From Monosporascus cannonballus (taxonomy: Eukaryota; Ascomycota; Sordariomycetes; Xylariales), in assembly GCA_004154925.1 (NCBI GenBank), contig QJNS01000004.1, positions 661,657 through 725,656 of the forward strand: a stretch of 64,000 nt of DNA, given 5' to 3'. The notes beneath the pieces were generated by a model. It saw nothing but the letters and a program-made list of their open reading frames with translations, had not been told where the DNA came from and ran no database searches. Shown here one piece after another: positions 26,275 to 36,900 of the stretch (its first letter is position 1; every line of letters starts with the position of its first letter). A program made the position numbers and the translations under genes.

Positions 26275-28055
26275 GTGAGCGAGCAGTCAGGGCTGCGGTT
26301 AGTAGGTGAAAGGGGTCTGTTAATAGGAGAGAATGAGGTGGTGCTGTAGCGCTGTACGTGGACGGGTGTGAGATGGATGAGTAGGAAGGGAAGAGGGCGC
26401 GGTATACCACGCCCCCGTGTTTATAGAAAGAAAGACATGTGAGGTAGAAAGTGGGACTTCGTCGAGTGAGCTGGGGGGTTCATCGTGGCGTGACACATAG
26501 TTAAACTCAGGGATTGATTGTAAGAGGTAATGGCCTAAGGGTTGACTACCTAAGCAATGCCGGGAGGAAGACGTTATTATCCATCGGCCCTAGGGGTTAA
26601 TGACTGGTTCATTCAAACAGCGTCGTAATGAGGACGACCCGGCCCGTGACTTCCCTCCTGCTGCGGTCCTAGAGGTAGATCCCGACTTATCCAAAGCAGT
26701 CGGTTCTGGACCGGTTTCCATCTCCTGCCAGTTCGGGCCCCTTTGTTTCAACCGTACAACGCGTGTAGGTTCTCTTCCGTTTCCCTGCGTAAGGTCCGCA
26801 AGTCTAGGACTTAATACTTATGTAAGAAAAAAGAAAAGGTCATACCCTATACTCGCTTCGTGCGTTGCAGACCGTTATTGCATACTCAAGACTGCGCCGA
26901 AAGGGACTGCCAGGAGTTGCAACGGAGCATCTGCGGCGATGTATCGACCAATGAACAAAACTTCGACGACGGGATCTCGCTCGAACGACATTGCTACATA
27001 TGTATCCCTTCCAACACCTCGTCTTCTAGCTCTAGTTAGGAGACTTGCAGGATTCCGCTGCCCAGCGTGTCCGCTTACTTACTGACACGGAGGTGGTATC
27101 TGTGAGATATGTACTACCTTTGTTCCCCTCAAAGGGGAGCCTTAGTGGACGCGCCGGCCTTCTGCATGACCACGTGCCGTGTATGTTCTCGAGCCCCCCG
27201 GCTCCCGTTCTGCTTTCTCGTCTTGACGCCGTGCTGTTACTCATCATCGGGCCCATCTACTTCATATACGCTGAAGAGCAGGTAGTAGTGTATTTGCTCC
27301 TGCTCCGTTTTGCAACGAGCTCCTCAGTGGGCCGTGTGTTCGCACCGGTTGTACCGTTGGTTTAAGTAAGGGCTACGATTATTGGTTTTATTTTGAGATT
27401 TTCTAGTTCATCATTGAGAATATGTGTCTGATTCCACTACGAGCGGCCTTGATTGTCGTGTTTGCCGCGAGCTACACAGATCCTGTGATAGAGACTGAGA
27501 GTAGAGACTTGTCGAGGTTTAACAAAGAGGACATAATTGAACATTTTCCGAACCGTACATTCGGCTAAATGCTCGGGCAAGCATCGATTCTCGCCCCCCA
27601 GGATTATATACCCCTCTAGGAGGGAGCGTGACTGAGGCCACGGCGCCTGGCTTGTATCTGCTCAGTTCAACCTGCCATGCCGCCTTTTTTGCAGAGGAGT
27701 CTGACCTCAGTAAAGACAGACTATCTGTATTAGCATAACAAATATCAAGGAATTATCCTGGCCCAGTATCTAGCTAGAATAATCCCCCGGTTTTTAAGGT
27801 TATGCCAATTATTCCATGTCGAGGTCGTAGGCCTGCCTAGATTCACAAGCAGCAACCGCAACCATATGTTCCCGCCGCATGACCAGTCATTCCGTCCACC
27901 ACATTGCCTACTTAGGTGGTAGGAATTCTTCCATATGTTTGACCTGTCGATTAAATCGCACAAACTTTTAGAGATCTCTCCCGCTTGGTTGTTGCGATGG
28001 CTAAGTGCCAGTTTGGGACTCCTCGTGTACGAAACCACTAGATTCCTCTTCATGC
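26275..28055. other. Convergent spacer, no gene supported
   Basis: Lies 3' of UTP4 and 3' of the CCCH gene. A 161-codon ATG-started frame at 26600-27085 and an overlapping one to 27365 have no recognisable domain, and the peptide is compositionally random, so they are not called as genes. The spacer probably holds 3' UTRs. Confidence 0.5.
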
Positions 28056-29702
28056 TCAGTCATCTTCTATAACGGAATTCTCCACCGTTTCGTCTTCGTC
28101 AATTGGGTGCATAATAGGTGCACCTTCCTCGCCCTCGCTGTCCACGTCGCGAGCTGGGTGACGATAAGCGTCCTCGTCATCGGTGGATGGAGAGTGGCGG
28201 TGATTCGACGTTGTATTAGAAGCAGGGGTAGGCTTCTTGGCCACTCCTGGCACGACCGAGTCGAGTGCGAGACTCTCGAAGTGTGTTAGGTAGGGGAATC
28301 TGCAAAACACCTTGCCACCGCGGTGCTTGCAATCCGCTCTTTGGCAGACATGCCCGTATATGCAGTTAGCATTTCTGCAGGCACCGCGCTTCGGGCAGGG
28401 CATCGACCGCGATAGTAATTCTAGTGCCGGCTTAAGATCGTCTGGGACTGGGTTATGGTCGTATTCGCAGCGCTCATTTTCGCACGATCCCGCCAGGTGT
28501 TTGTTGTTGCAAAGCTTTCTATTCTCGGAGCGTAGTTTGAAGCGAGCCATAACTTCACTGCTTGGGGGAGGTATGTAGACGTCCAGGCGGTGTTCCGTCT
28601 GGTTTATGGCCACATAACCTTTTGGTATCTCATCGTTTCTTGGTAACAACGAGAACTCGTTCCTCATATGGGAAAGATCCGAATTAGAATTCTCACGGGT
28701 GCTTGCGCTCAGTTGATCGACAACGCGACTGAAGCTGTTGCTAGGGTCATTCTCGGGTTTGGCAGCCCTGCCTGTCTGAAATGAAAACTGCCTAGTGTCG
28801 ATATGTTGGTTCTTGCATCCTTTCCCGTATTTACATTTGCCGATCTGATAGAATTGGCAAATCTTCTGCCCGTCGCTTGCTGGTGACGTCGTGGCTGCTG
28901 GTGAAAGAGCCGCTCCCAGGGGTTTGCTTGGGCCCCACGACACGCCAGGTTTATAAACCGAATCGAGAGGAGCCGTGCGGAAGACGCCGGGCAGCTCTTC
29001 GACGTTCATTCCTAGCTTCGCAAACTCATCATGGAACCGAAGGCTGGGTGTGCTGATAAGGGTGAACCTGTCCCTGTTGCCCCTGTAAGGTATGAGCTCC
29101 GAGACGTAACCCACGTCGTGGCAAGCGGCGAAGTATATGTGCTTGCATTGGGCGTTCTCGGCGTACAGGCGTAGCATGGCCCGCAGCTTGAAATCGGCAT
29201 TCTCCTTAAGCTCCCCAGCATCAACAAAGTCATTAAGGCCGTACGATCGGTTGAAGCCTGCTGTAAATGGGGCAAGCGAACGCTTCTCTGCGCCGCACAG
29301 GCCGACTTTGTACAGAGCCTTGGACAAGCCTACGAGATTCGCATACGCGCGAACCATGATCTCACAGCCCTCGAGCCCCTTGCGTCGCAAGCTGTGCTTG
29401 ACGGTATCGTTCAGTCGCTTCGCAGCTCTGCTTCCCCCCTCGGTGCCGTCACGAACCAGCTCGTCATCGAAAACATAGCCATCTCCATCGACGAGGACCA
29501 GAACAAAGGGGTTGCGTTCCTGGCCCCGGGCCATCTGCTTGTAGCGCTCCCTTCCTTCTCTCTCTTCTTCATAGTCGCTCTTCAGGCGCTTGTAATCCTC
29601 GATGAGATTTGCATAGCGCTCCAAGATGTCCGGGAGAGTATCGCTTCTCTTGTAGTCGGCTAATTGCTTAGCATTATGTTCGATTTCCTGATCGCTCAGC
29701 AT
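28056..29702 (-). CDS. CCCH zinc-finger protein with N-terminal NYN-like domain
   Basis: 548-aa single-exon protein; role unknown, probably RNA binding. Residues 1-60 are a charged coiled coil. Residues 66-250 form a globular domain beginning VLVLVDGDGYVFDDEL (67-82). This start, and HIYFAACHDVGYVSEL near 188-203, recall the Asp-bearing strands of NYN/PIN-like nucleases, though I infer this from pattern only. Three CCCH fingers follow: C282-x7-C290-x5-C296-x3-H300, C398-x8-C407-x4-C412-x3-H416 and C436-x5-C442-x4-C447-x3-H451. A fourth Cys/His-rich segment (C453, C458, H460, C467) comes next. The C-terminus (about 505-548) is acidic. This architecture is a filamentous-fungal family known mostly by domain-of-unknown-function entries. 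The ATG at 29702 is the first in frame and precedes the coiled coil. The nearest feature on its 5' side is the second AT-rich block. Confidence 0.85.
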   Translation of the reverse strand: MLSDQEIEHNAKQLADYKRSDTLPDILERYANLIEDYKRLKSDYEEEREGRERYKQMARGQERNPFVLVLVDGDGYVFDDELVRDGTEGGSRAAKRLNDTVKHSLRRKGLEGCEIMVRAYANLVGLSKALYKVGLCGAEKRSLAPFTAGFNRSYGLNDFVDAGELKENADFKLRAMLRLYAENAQCKHIYFAACHDVGYVSELIPYRGNRDRFTLISTPSLRFHDEFAKLGMNVEELPGVFRTAPLDSVYKPGVSWGPSKPLGAALSPAATTSPASDGQKICQFYQIGKCKYGKGCKNQHIDTRQFSFQTGRAAKPENDPSNSFSRVVDQLSASTRENSNSDLSHMRNEFSLLPRNDEIPKGYVAINQTEHRLDVYIPPPSSEVMARFKLRSENRKLCNNKHLAGSCENERCEYDHNPVPDDLKPALELLSRSMPCPKRGACRNANCIYGHVCQRADCKHRGGKVFCRFPYLTHFESLALDSVVPGVAKKPTPASNTTSNHRHSPSTDDEDAYRHPARDVDSEGEEGAPIMHPIDEDETVENSVIEDD

Positions 29703-30540
29703 TGTGGCAACACGTGACCTCTAGCCCGCAGCCCACACTCCCAAGGCGATGCATACGCCCAACCCGAATTCAGAAATTCCACGAGAGCAACCGCATAAAT
29801 AGACACTGGAGACGGTATGCCAAAGAATAAGAAGAAGTTCCTGAAGAATTCTTGTCTCAGATATTTCAGCCTAGCAGGCGAGACATCTATGCTAGGTACT
29901 TTTAAGGCAAAGAAACAGAGTTTTGCAAGATGTCAAGACGGAGCAACAATCGGTGAAGAATGCAGTGTTGTCAAGATGTAAGTTACCGAGCGCTATCGAT
30001 AGCGGCGAGCCTTATCGATAACTCCTAAAGCTGACCAAGGTATAACGCTAGGGACCAATTAGGGAAGAGGGGCTGGCTGACCTTAGCGGCTGCCCACAAC
30101 TACCTAACCTAAAGGCTACAAATGAGCTCTCTTTCTTATACTACAATCGGTGTCAGTTGCATGTGCAATGTGCCTTTTGATTTAGTCATTTCTTGCATTG
30201 TTAGGGCAGCTCCAGGTTGATTGGCAATCATTACACGAGCCAACTTACTACCTAAGCTCAATGAAAGGCACATTTGGGTTCAAGCCATATTTTCCAGGCT
30301 GAGCCAAATACACAGAAAATCTTTACACGATATAATTTGCACGATAGAGACTATACCCAGTAATCTTCGAACAAGATGACTGATCCCATGGTTTTCACGG
30401 TTACCTAAGCTCAATAAGCTCCCGATTCTTTTTAGGGAGTGAGTCTAAGGCTTACAAATTCTGAATGGCTCGAATATGAGCAGTGCCTTTGTTTTAACGT
30501 AGTGAGCTTGCGAACGAAATGGACGAAGATTATTACATCG
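29703..30540. promoter_or_regulatory. Upstream region of CCCH gene and isochore border
   Basis: Holds the CCCH gene's 5' UTR and promoter, then a normal-composition copy of the dispersed repeat (30280-30402) before the sharp drop in GC at about 30540. The word CCTAAGCTCAAT occurs on both sides of that copy, near 30251 and 30404. No named promoter motif was identified. Confidence 0.45.
30280..30402 (+). repeat. Dispersed repeat family, least decayed copy (A)
   Basis: Contains the family words TTTTCCAGGCTGAGCCAAAT, ACGATATAATTTGCACGATA and ATCTTCGAACAAGATGACTG, then ATGGTTTTCACG. CpA and TpG are intact here but changed to TpA in the copies inside the AT-rich block, so this copy is close to the family's original sequence. 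It covers only the head of the longer unit. Confidence 0.7.
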
Positions 30541-31346
30541 AAAATCTCGTTTTCTTTAAAACCGATTACCATATTTTAATTTTAATACTCCAAATAAGAA
30601 AATTTTAGCAATATTTACTCTAACATTACTGCTACCTAATACGTCTCCGTATTAATTCTTTTTATAATTACTTATTAATTTATTATATAATAACAAGCTT
30701 ATTTATCTTTTTAACGGCAATAATGCAGTAGTTGAAATAATTCTTTTAACAGTTTTCGATTTAAAATAAAAAACTAAGTTTTTCGTAGACGTTTAAATAT
30801 ACTATTAATGTTTTTTCTATAAAAACTAATTAGATTAATGTTATAAATAAATAAATAAAAATTATCTACTATTAGAAAAAATGTTACAGCTAGTATTTTA
30901 TCACTTTAAAGCGGATATATAATTTTTATAAACTTTTAAAATTTACAATAATATCGATATAATAGTGTTAAATATATGAATTAATTTATGTACTTTCTAC
31001 GAAGTTAATATTTATTTAAATATTATAGTTTAAATCGAAGTAAAACATTTTTTGAAATATAAAGTATAGTATAATTATTAAATTTAATATTTTTTATTAC
31101 AGTAATATATTAAAATTTTTTAAATCAAAATTATACAATATATTTCAATTTTTTTAATCTGATTTTAAAAGTAATTAAAACTATTTATAATTTGTAATTC
31201 TTTGCTTAATATTAATTTGAAAAGTTTATATATGTAATTATTAAGAAATATCGATTTTATTAAATTTTTATATAAACTAAAAATAAGTTTAACTTTATTT
31301 TTTAGGTTAAGTTAAATATACGAAAAATTATTAGACAAAGAATATT

Positions 31347-31407
31347 GAGGTTTAAGATATATTTTCTAAGCTGAGCTAAATATATAGAAAACTATTTGAT
31401 ATATAAG
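31347..31407 (+). repeat. Dispersed repeat family, partial copy B
   Basis: Matches the head of copy A (TTTTCTAAGCTGAGCTAAAT, then TATAGAAAACTATTTGATAT) with C-to-T and G-to-A changes. The rest of the unit is missing. Confidence 0.55.
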
Positions 31408-31526
31408 ATTTTAGTAGTAATAGCTCAAATTCTTTAAAAAAGAGAGACAGCGAAGACGCTGTCAATTAATAGATATAGTACAAAAGTCTTGACGTCATCA
31501 AGTTCCCAGGACCTGCCATATCACCA

Positions 31527-31660
31527 TTAAACGATATAATTTGCACAATAAATACTATATCTAATATTTTCGAACACGATAACTGATTTATGGTTTTCAC
31601 GATTAGAATAGATTGTATCTCAGTTCTATAAAGCCTCACTCTAAAGTCGACTGCTGGGTC
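31527..31660 (+). repeat. Dispersed repeat family, copy C
   Basis: Shares ACGATATAATTTGCACAATA, ATTTTCGAACACGATAACTG and ATGGTTTTCACGATTAGAAT with the family. It continues into AAAGCCTCACTCTAAAGTCG, which defines the middle of the unit. Lightly mutated. Confidence 0.65.
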
Positions 31661-31690
31661 TTCGTAAGTATGCTATTTCTCGACTGATAT

Positions 31691-31801
31691 CAATAGAAAA
31701 TTATTATACGATATAATTTACACGATAAGTATTATACTTAATATCTTCGAATACAATAACTAATTAATAATATCTACGATTAATTAAACTTTATATTAGT
31801 T
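31691..31801 (+). repeat. Dispersed repeat family, copy D
   Basis: ACGATATAATTTACACGATA and ATCTTCGAATACAATAACTA align with copies A and C through transitions. It lies only 30 bases after copy C, so the two may be a tandem pair. Confidence 0.6.
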
Positions 31802-32754
31802 TTATTTATTATTTACGAAATTTACGTAATAGAATTTGAAAATATTAAGCGATATATAGTAAGTGTGAAATATATTTAAAAAAAACTTTAAGAAATTTCG
31901 TTAATTTTAATCCATTTTACGGCTTTTATATATTTTACTAAATTAATTGCTATATTGCCTAAGTTTTAAATTTAATATTAATAATTTTTAATAAAATCTT
32001 TATAAAAACAACTTTATTTATAGTGCTAAACTTTTATAAACTATTGACTCGATTAAAATTATTAACATTTATAGATTTTAAAAATATAATTTTTAAAAGC
32101 TAGTTCTCGTTTTCAAGTTGCGAAACTGAATTAATTTACAAAAATCAAAATAAACGGTTATGAAAAATATATCTAAAATTATTAAATGTTTATTATCTAA
32201 GCTTAAATAAATTAATTTTTTTTATGAATTATAAAATACTAATCTATATATTTTAAAATAATGTATGTTAAAACATACGAAGAAATAGTTACTAAGTTAC
32301 TTTAAATTTAAAAAACTGTTTAAGCTGTTAGTTAAAATTACTATATATAATAGTTTACTATTTTTTAAAAAAATGTAAATGTATAAAGAGAATTAAAATA
32401 AATAATAAATTACTACGTTAATTTTTAAACTTTTATTATATAAAAAAGCTGAATAAATTATCTTTCGCAATCTTTTTTAATTTGTATATAATTTAAACTT
32501 CGAAAGTTCTAAAACTATTATTATTTCTCTATTTTACTTTTGCTAAAATTTGTTTTATAATTTTTATATTATTTAATATATACTTTTATAATAACAAATC
32601 ATTACTATTTTTATAAAGTACGTTATATTTTTAAAAAAAATAAAAACCTAAAATAACTTTTTAACTTTTTTGTTTAAAGTCGATAAATATATTTACCGTT
32701 TTCGTCTGTTCGATAACTTTATAAAACTTAATAACCGTAAATGAAACGGTTTCG

Positions 32755-32883
32755 TTATAGCTGCACTATACTATTACGCTACTAGAGCAAAAGATCGGTA
32801 GAATAATCGCAATTATAGCGATCATTCTAGTGCTAACGGCTGTATAAGAGTCTGCGCTTACTGTTACGTTGCTTAAGCTATAA
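32755..32883. mobile_element. 129-bp hairpin, MITE-like island
   Basis: An island of more normal composition inside the AT-rich block. Its ends are inverted (TTATAGCT at 32755 and AGCTATAA at 32876). A perfect-but-one inner stem is formed by AGAATAATCGC (32800-32810) and GCGATCATTCT (32818-32828) around a 7-base loop, and the sequence between can be paired with gaps. The whole can fold as one long imperfect hairpin. TTTCGTT lies on both sides and might be a target duplication, though it does not abut the right end. No coding capacity. Confidence 0.45.
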
Positions 32884-33794
32884 TAGATTTCGTTAAGAGT
32901 TTTTCTAATATAAATTATTAATATTATATATTTAAAATTCCGTAAAATATTACCTTAATTAGTTATAATTTTAAAACTCTAAAAATAATTGAAATTTATA
33001 TTTCTAACTTGTGAATTTAAAATATTTAACATTTCAAATCGTAAAACTAATAAAAATTTAAAAAATCTTTTATATTTACTTAAAAATTACTTTTAGTATA
33101 TAGCTTTAAAGTTTACGATATAAAATGTAATTTGCTAATATTAATATATTAACCTACTAGAATAAACTGTATTAAAATCGACATTTACTAATAATTACAT
33201 ATTAATAGATTTTAAAATATAGTTCTATAAAATGATAATATATTTTATTTGAATTATTAAAACTATTTATTAAAGTGGGACAAAATGTTATATTTATAAT
33301 CAAATTCGACGAATTAAAATGTTTATATTATATATATATATATTAAAAGATTTTTTTGGCTACGAGTTTAACGTTTCAAAAACAACTATTTACTATATTT
33401 TTTTAAATATTCTTTAATTATCAGATTTAACATTATAAATATATTTAAGTATTGTCAAATATCTTAACAATCTTTACTATTAATGTGTTATACTTAGAAA
33501 GCAAGCTCTAATTAAAATCGAATCACCTGGATTTATTTTATTAATTATTATTAAATTGGAAAATACTAAATATAATACTTATTATTATATATTTTAAATT
33601 ATTTTAAATACGTAATATGCTTTTTAAACCATATAATGTAATTTTTATTTATATTTTTAATTGTATTTAATTTATTTCATAAATTTCTTTAACCGTTTTA
33701 TATATATTTTATTCGTATTAATAGTTATTCATTTTAACAGCTTTTTCGAAATAATTATCGAAAAATCAATTTATTTACTTAAAGCAAATCTAGA

Positions 33795-33995
33795 TTTAAA
33801 CCTTTATTTTTAAGATTTATTTTTAAAGTTTGCCGTGCAAAACTTGATATTTCCACCTTATCGAACTATAAAGTTAACGAGTATAAGATTTATTAATATC
33901 GAAGCTTGTTTACAAATACGAATTTAATTGTAAAATATAGTTTTATATAATTAATTAATAATCTATTTTAATTATATAAATTTTTAAATTCGTTT
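33795..33995 (-). repeat. Dispersed repeat family, copy J (tail part)
   Basis: In inverted orientation it matches the tail of the unit seen at 50282-50440: TTTTTAAGATTTATT, then GCAAAACTTG, AAGTTAACG and TATAAGATTTATTA. Heavily AT-shifted. Confidence 0.5.
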
Positions 33996-36900
33996 TTATA
34001 GTTTATAATACTATATATTATATTTATTAATATTTCGAATAAGCTTTCTAAATAGACAAACTTATCGGATAGTTTTTGGCATCTCTCGATAACAAATTTA
34101 AATAAACTAACCACAACATATTAAAATAACATAAATTAATCTGATTTTATTTTGCTAAATATATTTACAACTTTTTTATAAGTACGCGTATTACGTCCGG
34201 GCTTATCGCAAATGTTATATTTTCGCTTTTTCGTCTTAACCTTTTTATAACGATTATCTTTAGATTCTATTAGCTGTATTTTTTATTATTACTTTTTTTC
34301 TCGGCTAAAGAAGTGTATTCGTTTTATATAATAAGCATTTTTTAAAGCCGTTTATTTTTGAACTTTTAATATTTGCTAAGAATATGTTTTATTTCGCACA
34401 AGTAATTAAATTTTTTTCAAAAAAAACATTTTTATATAATAGCGTTAAGGCATTTTTCGTTAAAAGATTAACCGATTTAATTATTTTTGTCGGCGAGTTA
34501 TCCTGATAATTTTTGATTTTTTTTATAAATAACGTTTTCGTTTTATTATTTCGCGGATATTTTTAGAAGTTTTCGCGAAGAAGGAAAAAACGGAACCGGT
34601 AGAGATAAGCGGCGATACGGTTGGTATAGGTATAGTTGGAGAAATTTCCAAATCGGATAAGACGTTATTGAGATTAAATAAAACAAATTTAATTTTTTCG
34701 AATCCGGCTTTAATATTTTCAGATGTTATAGCAGCTTTAAACGTGTTGTAAAAACCGACGAGGAAATCTTTTTTCACAACATAGGTATAATAACGTCGTA
34801 TTAAATTTTCGATATAAAATAAATAAATACGTTTTAAAATAAAAAATAGAATATATCGAAAAGTTAAAGTCGATAAAAGAAATAAGTAGATATATAAGAT
34901 GTAATAATACCGTTATTTGTGTAATACTTTTCGAATTTTATCGAATGGTAATTTTCGTAGGTGTTAAAAATAAGGAAATGTTTTTGTTTTTTTTATATAC
35001 ATTTAGATATATTTATCAAAGTGTTAAACTTATTTTAAAATTAATTTGTTCGTTATTTAATTATTATTATTTAAACCGATTTTTTAACTCGTTAGTAATA
35101 GATTTTTTCGATATTAAGAATTAAAGTAATTTTTCCTAGTTAAAATAATAAATAGCGGTAATATTTAATTTAGAAAAATAATAATTTATATAATTATAAT
35201 TTATTTCTTATTTTCTTATTGTACTTATTTAAGTTTTTTATGATTTTTAATGTTAATAATTATTATGCCCGTTATTATAAAAAGCTTTATTAAAAATTTT
35301 GTTTTGTCGAAATTATAAATATCATTTTTTATAATATCGTATTTCGCGATTATAACCCGAATAGGCTTAAATAATTTACGAAATACTTCTGGAATTTCGC
35401 ATAATATCTTTTAATAATCGAATTTTCAATTTAAACGCATTTTAAGTATTTTTACCGTTTAACAAAGTTCGACGCCTATTTAACCCCGATATATTTCGTA
35501 ACGCATTAGGTAAATAATATAGTTGCCATATTTTTAATATATTAAAGCCGGATAAAAAACGTTTATATATTCATATTTAGTATTTGGTCGATATTTAATT
35601 GTTTTTCTATTAGAGTTAATTTTCGCGAATTAAGAATAATATCGGTTTTAAAGGATTTACCGAGATATCGTTCGTATAAAAAAATGAGCGACTTTATAAA
35701 TTAAACTAAGTATCGCATAATTAAATACCCAGTTTTGTTTTTTAGCCTAAAATACTAAGTTTATTCTTGCTTCTTTTATAAGCCGTTTTATATTGTTAAT
35801 ATTGAAAAATACTAAATTAAAATTAGGTAATTAAAAGGTGTTCAAAACTATCTGATAAATTTGTTTATCCAATACGCTTGTTCGGTACGTTATATAAATT
35901 ATAAAGTATTATAATTTCCTATTCATTTACTATAATTTGAAAGATATAATTAAAATTTAAATATAATTAATATAACTTTCAACTTTATATACAATCCGAG
36001 ATAAAAATATAATAATTATTATACGACATATTTTCTAGAATGAATATTCTATGTAATATATTTAAAACATATAACTTAAATAGAAATATTTATGCTTAAA
36101 ATAAATTACATCTTAATATAGTAAATTTTTATTTTAAAACAAAATATCTCTATATGTTACGAATTTGTTATAAATCTATCTAAATATATAAGCAGTATTT
36201 GAAAAAGATTTTAATTTGTGGATAATAATAAGAGAAAAAGTAATTTAATAATTTGCTCGCTACAGAGATTTACGAACTCATTTTATAGTAAACAACTTTT
36301 GTTTTTAACTTTACAATTAAATTAATACTTAAAAATATAAAAAATGATTATATATATATATAATTATTTTAATATATAATTTATTTTTTATAAATAAGTT
36401 TTTGGTAAATTTATGTTCTTTATATAATTTCGTTCTAAATTACTTATATTACTATAAATATTAAATGTTTTGAATCTAAGATTTAGCTGTAATAGATTTA
36501 TATTAAACTTTAAAAATCTGTATTTTCAAAATAGGAACCTTTATTTCTATAATATTATTTCTTCTTTTTAAGAATTTTTATTCCAAAAATAAAAACCGTA
36601 GATAATCGTTTTATTTATTGAAAAAGGTTTTGAAAATCTTTTAATTAATCTTTTAATAATAACTAGTATTCGAAAAAAACGCTTTGTTGAAATTAACGTA
36701 TTTTTCGTGATATTGAACTTAATATAATTAAGAATTTTAACATTAAGAGCTATTTTTATTTAAATTATATTCGTATAAGTAATTTTAACTGTTTTCACGT
36801 TTTAATATTTCGAAATATCATTATTGTATTCGTTATTAAGGTTTTGCTTATAATATTATAACTATGTCTTTTTTAATAAAATTAAGTAAAAAGCAAAATT

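Noticed and set aside
26600..27085. 161-codon plus frame with an ATG
   Set aside because: No domain, random-looking composition and overlapping frames; placed in a spacer between gene 3' ends.
34523..34777. 84-codon minus frame in the AT-rich block
   Set aside because: An isolated frame in decayed sequence with AT-driven composition (K/I/F/N) and no family match; likely a chance survivor of a dead ORF.
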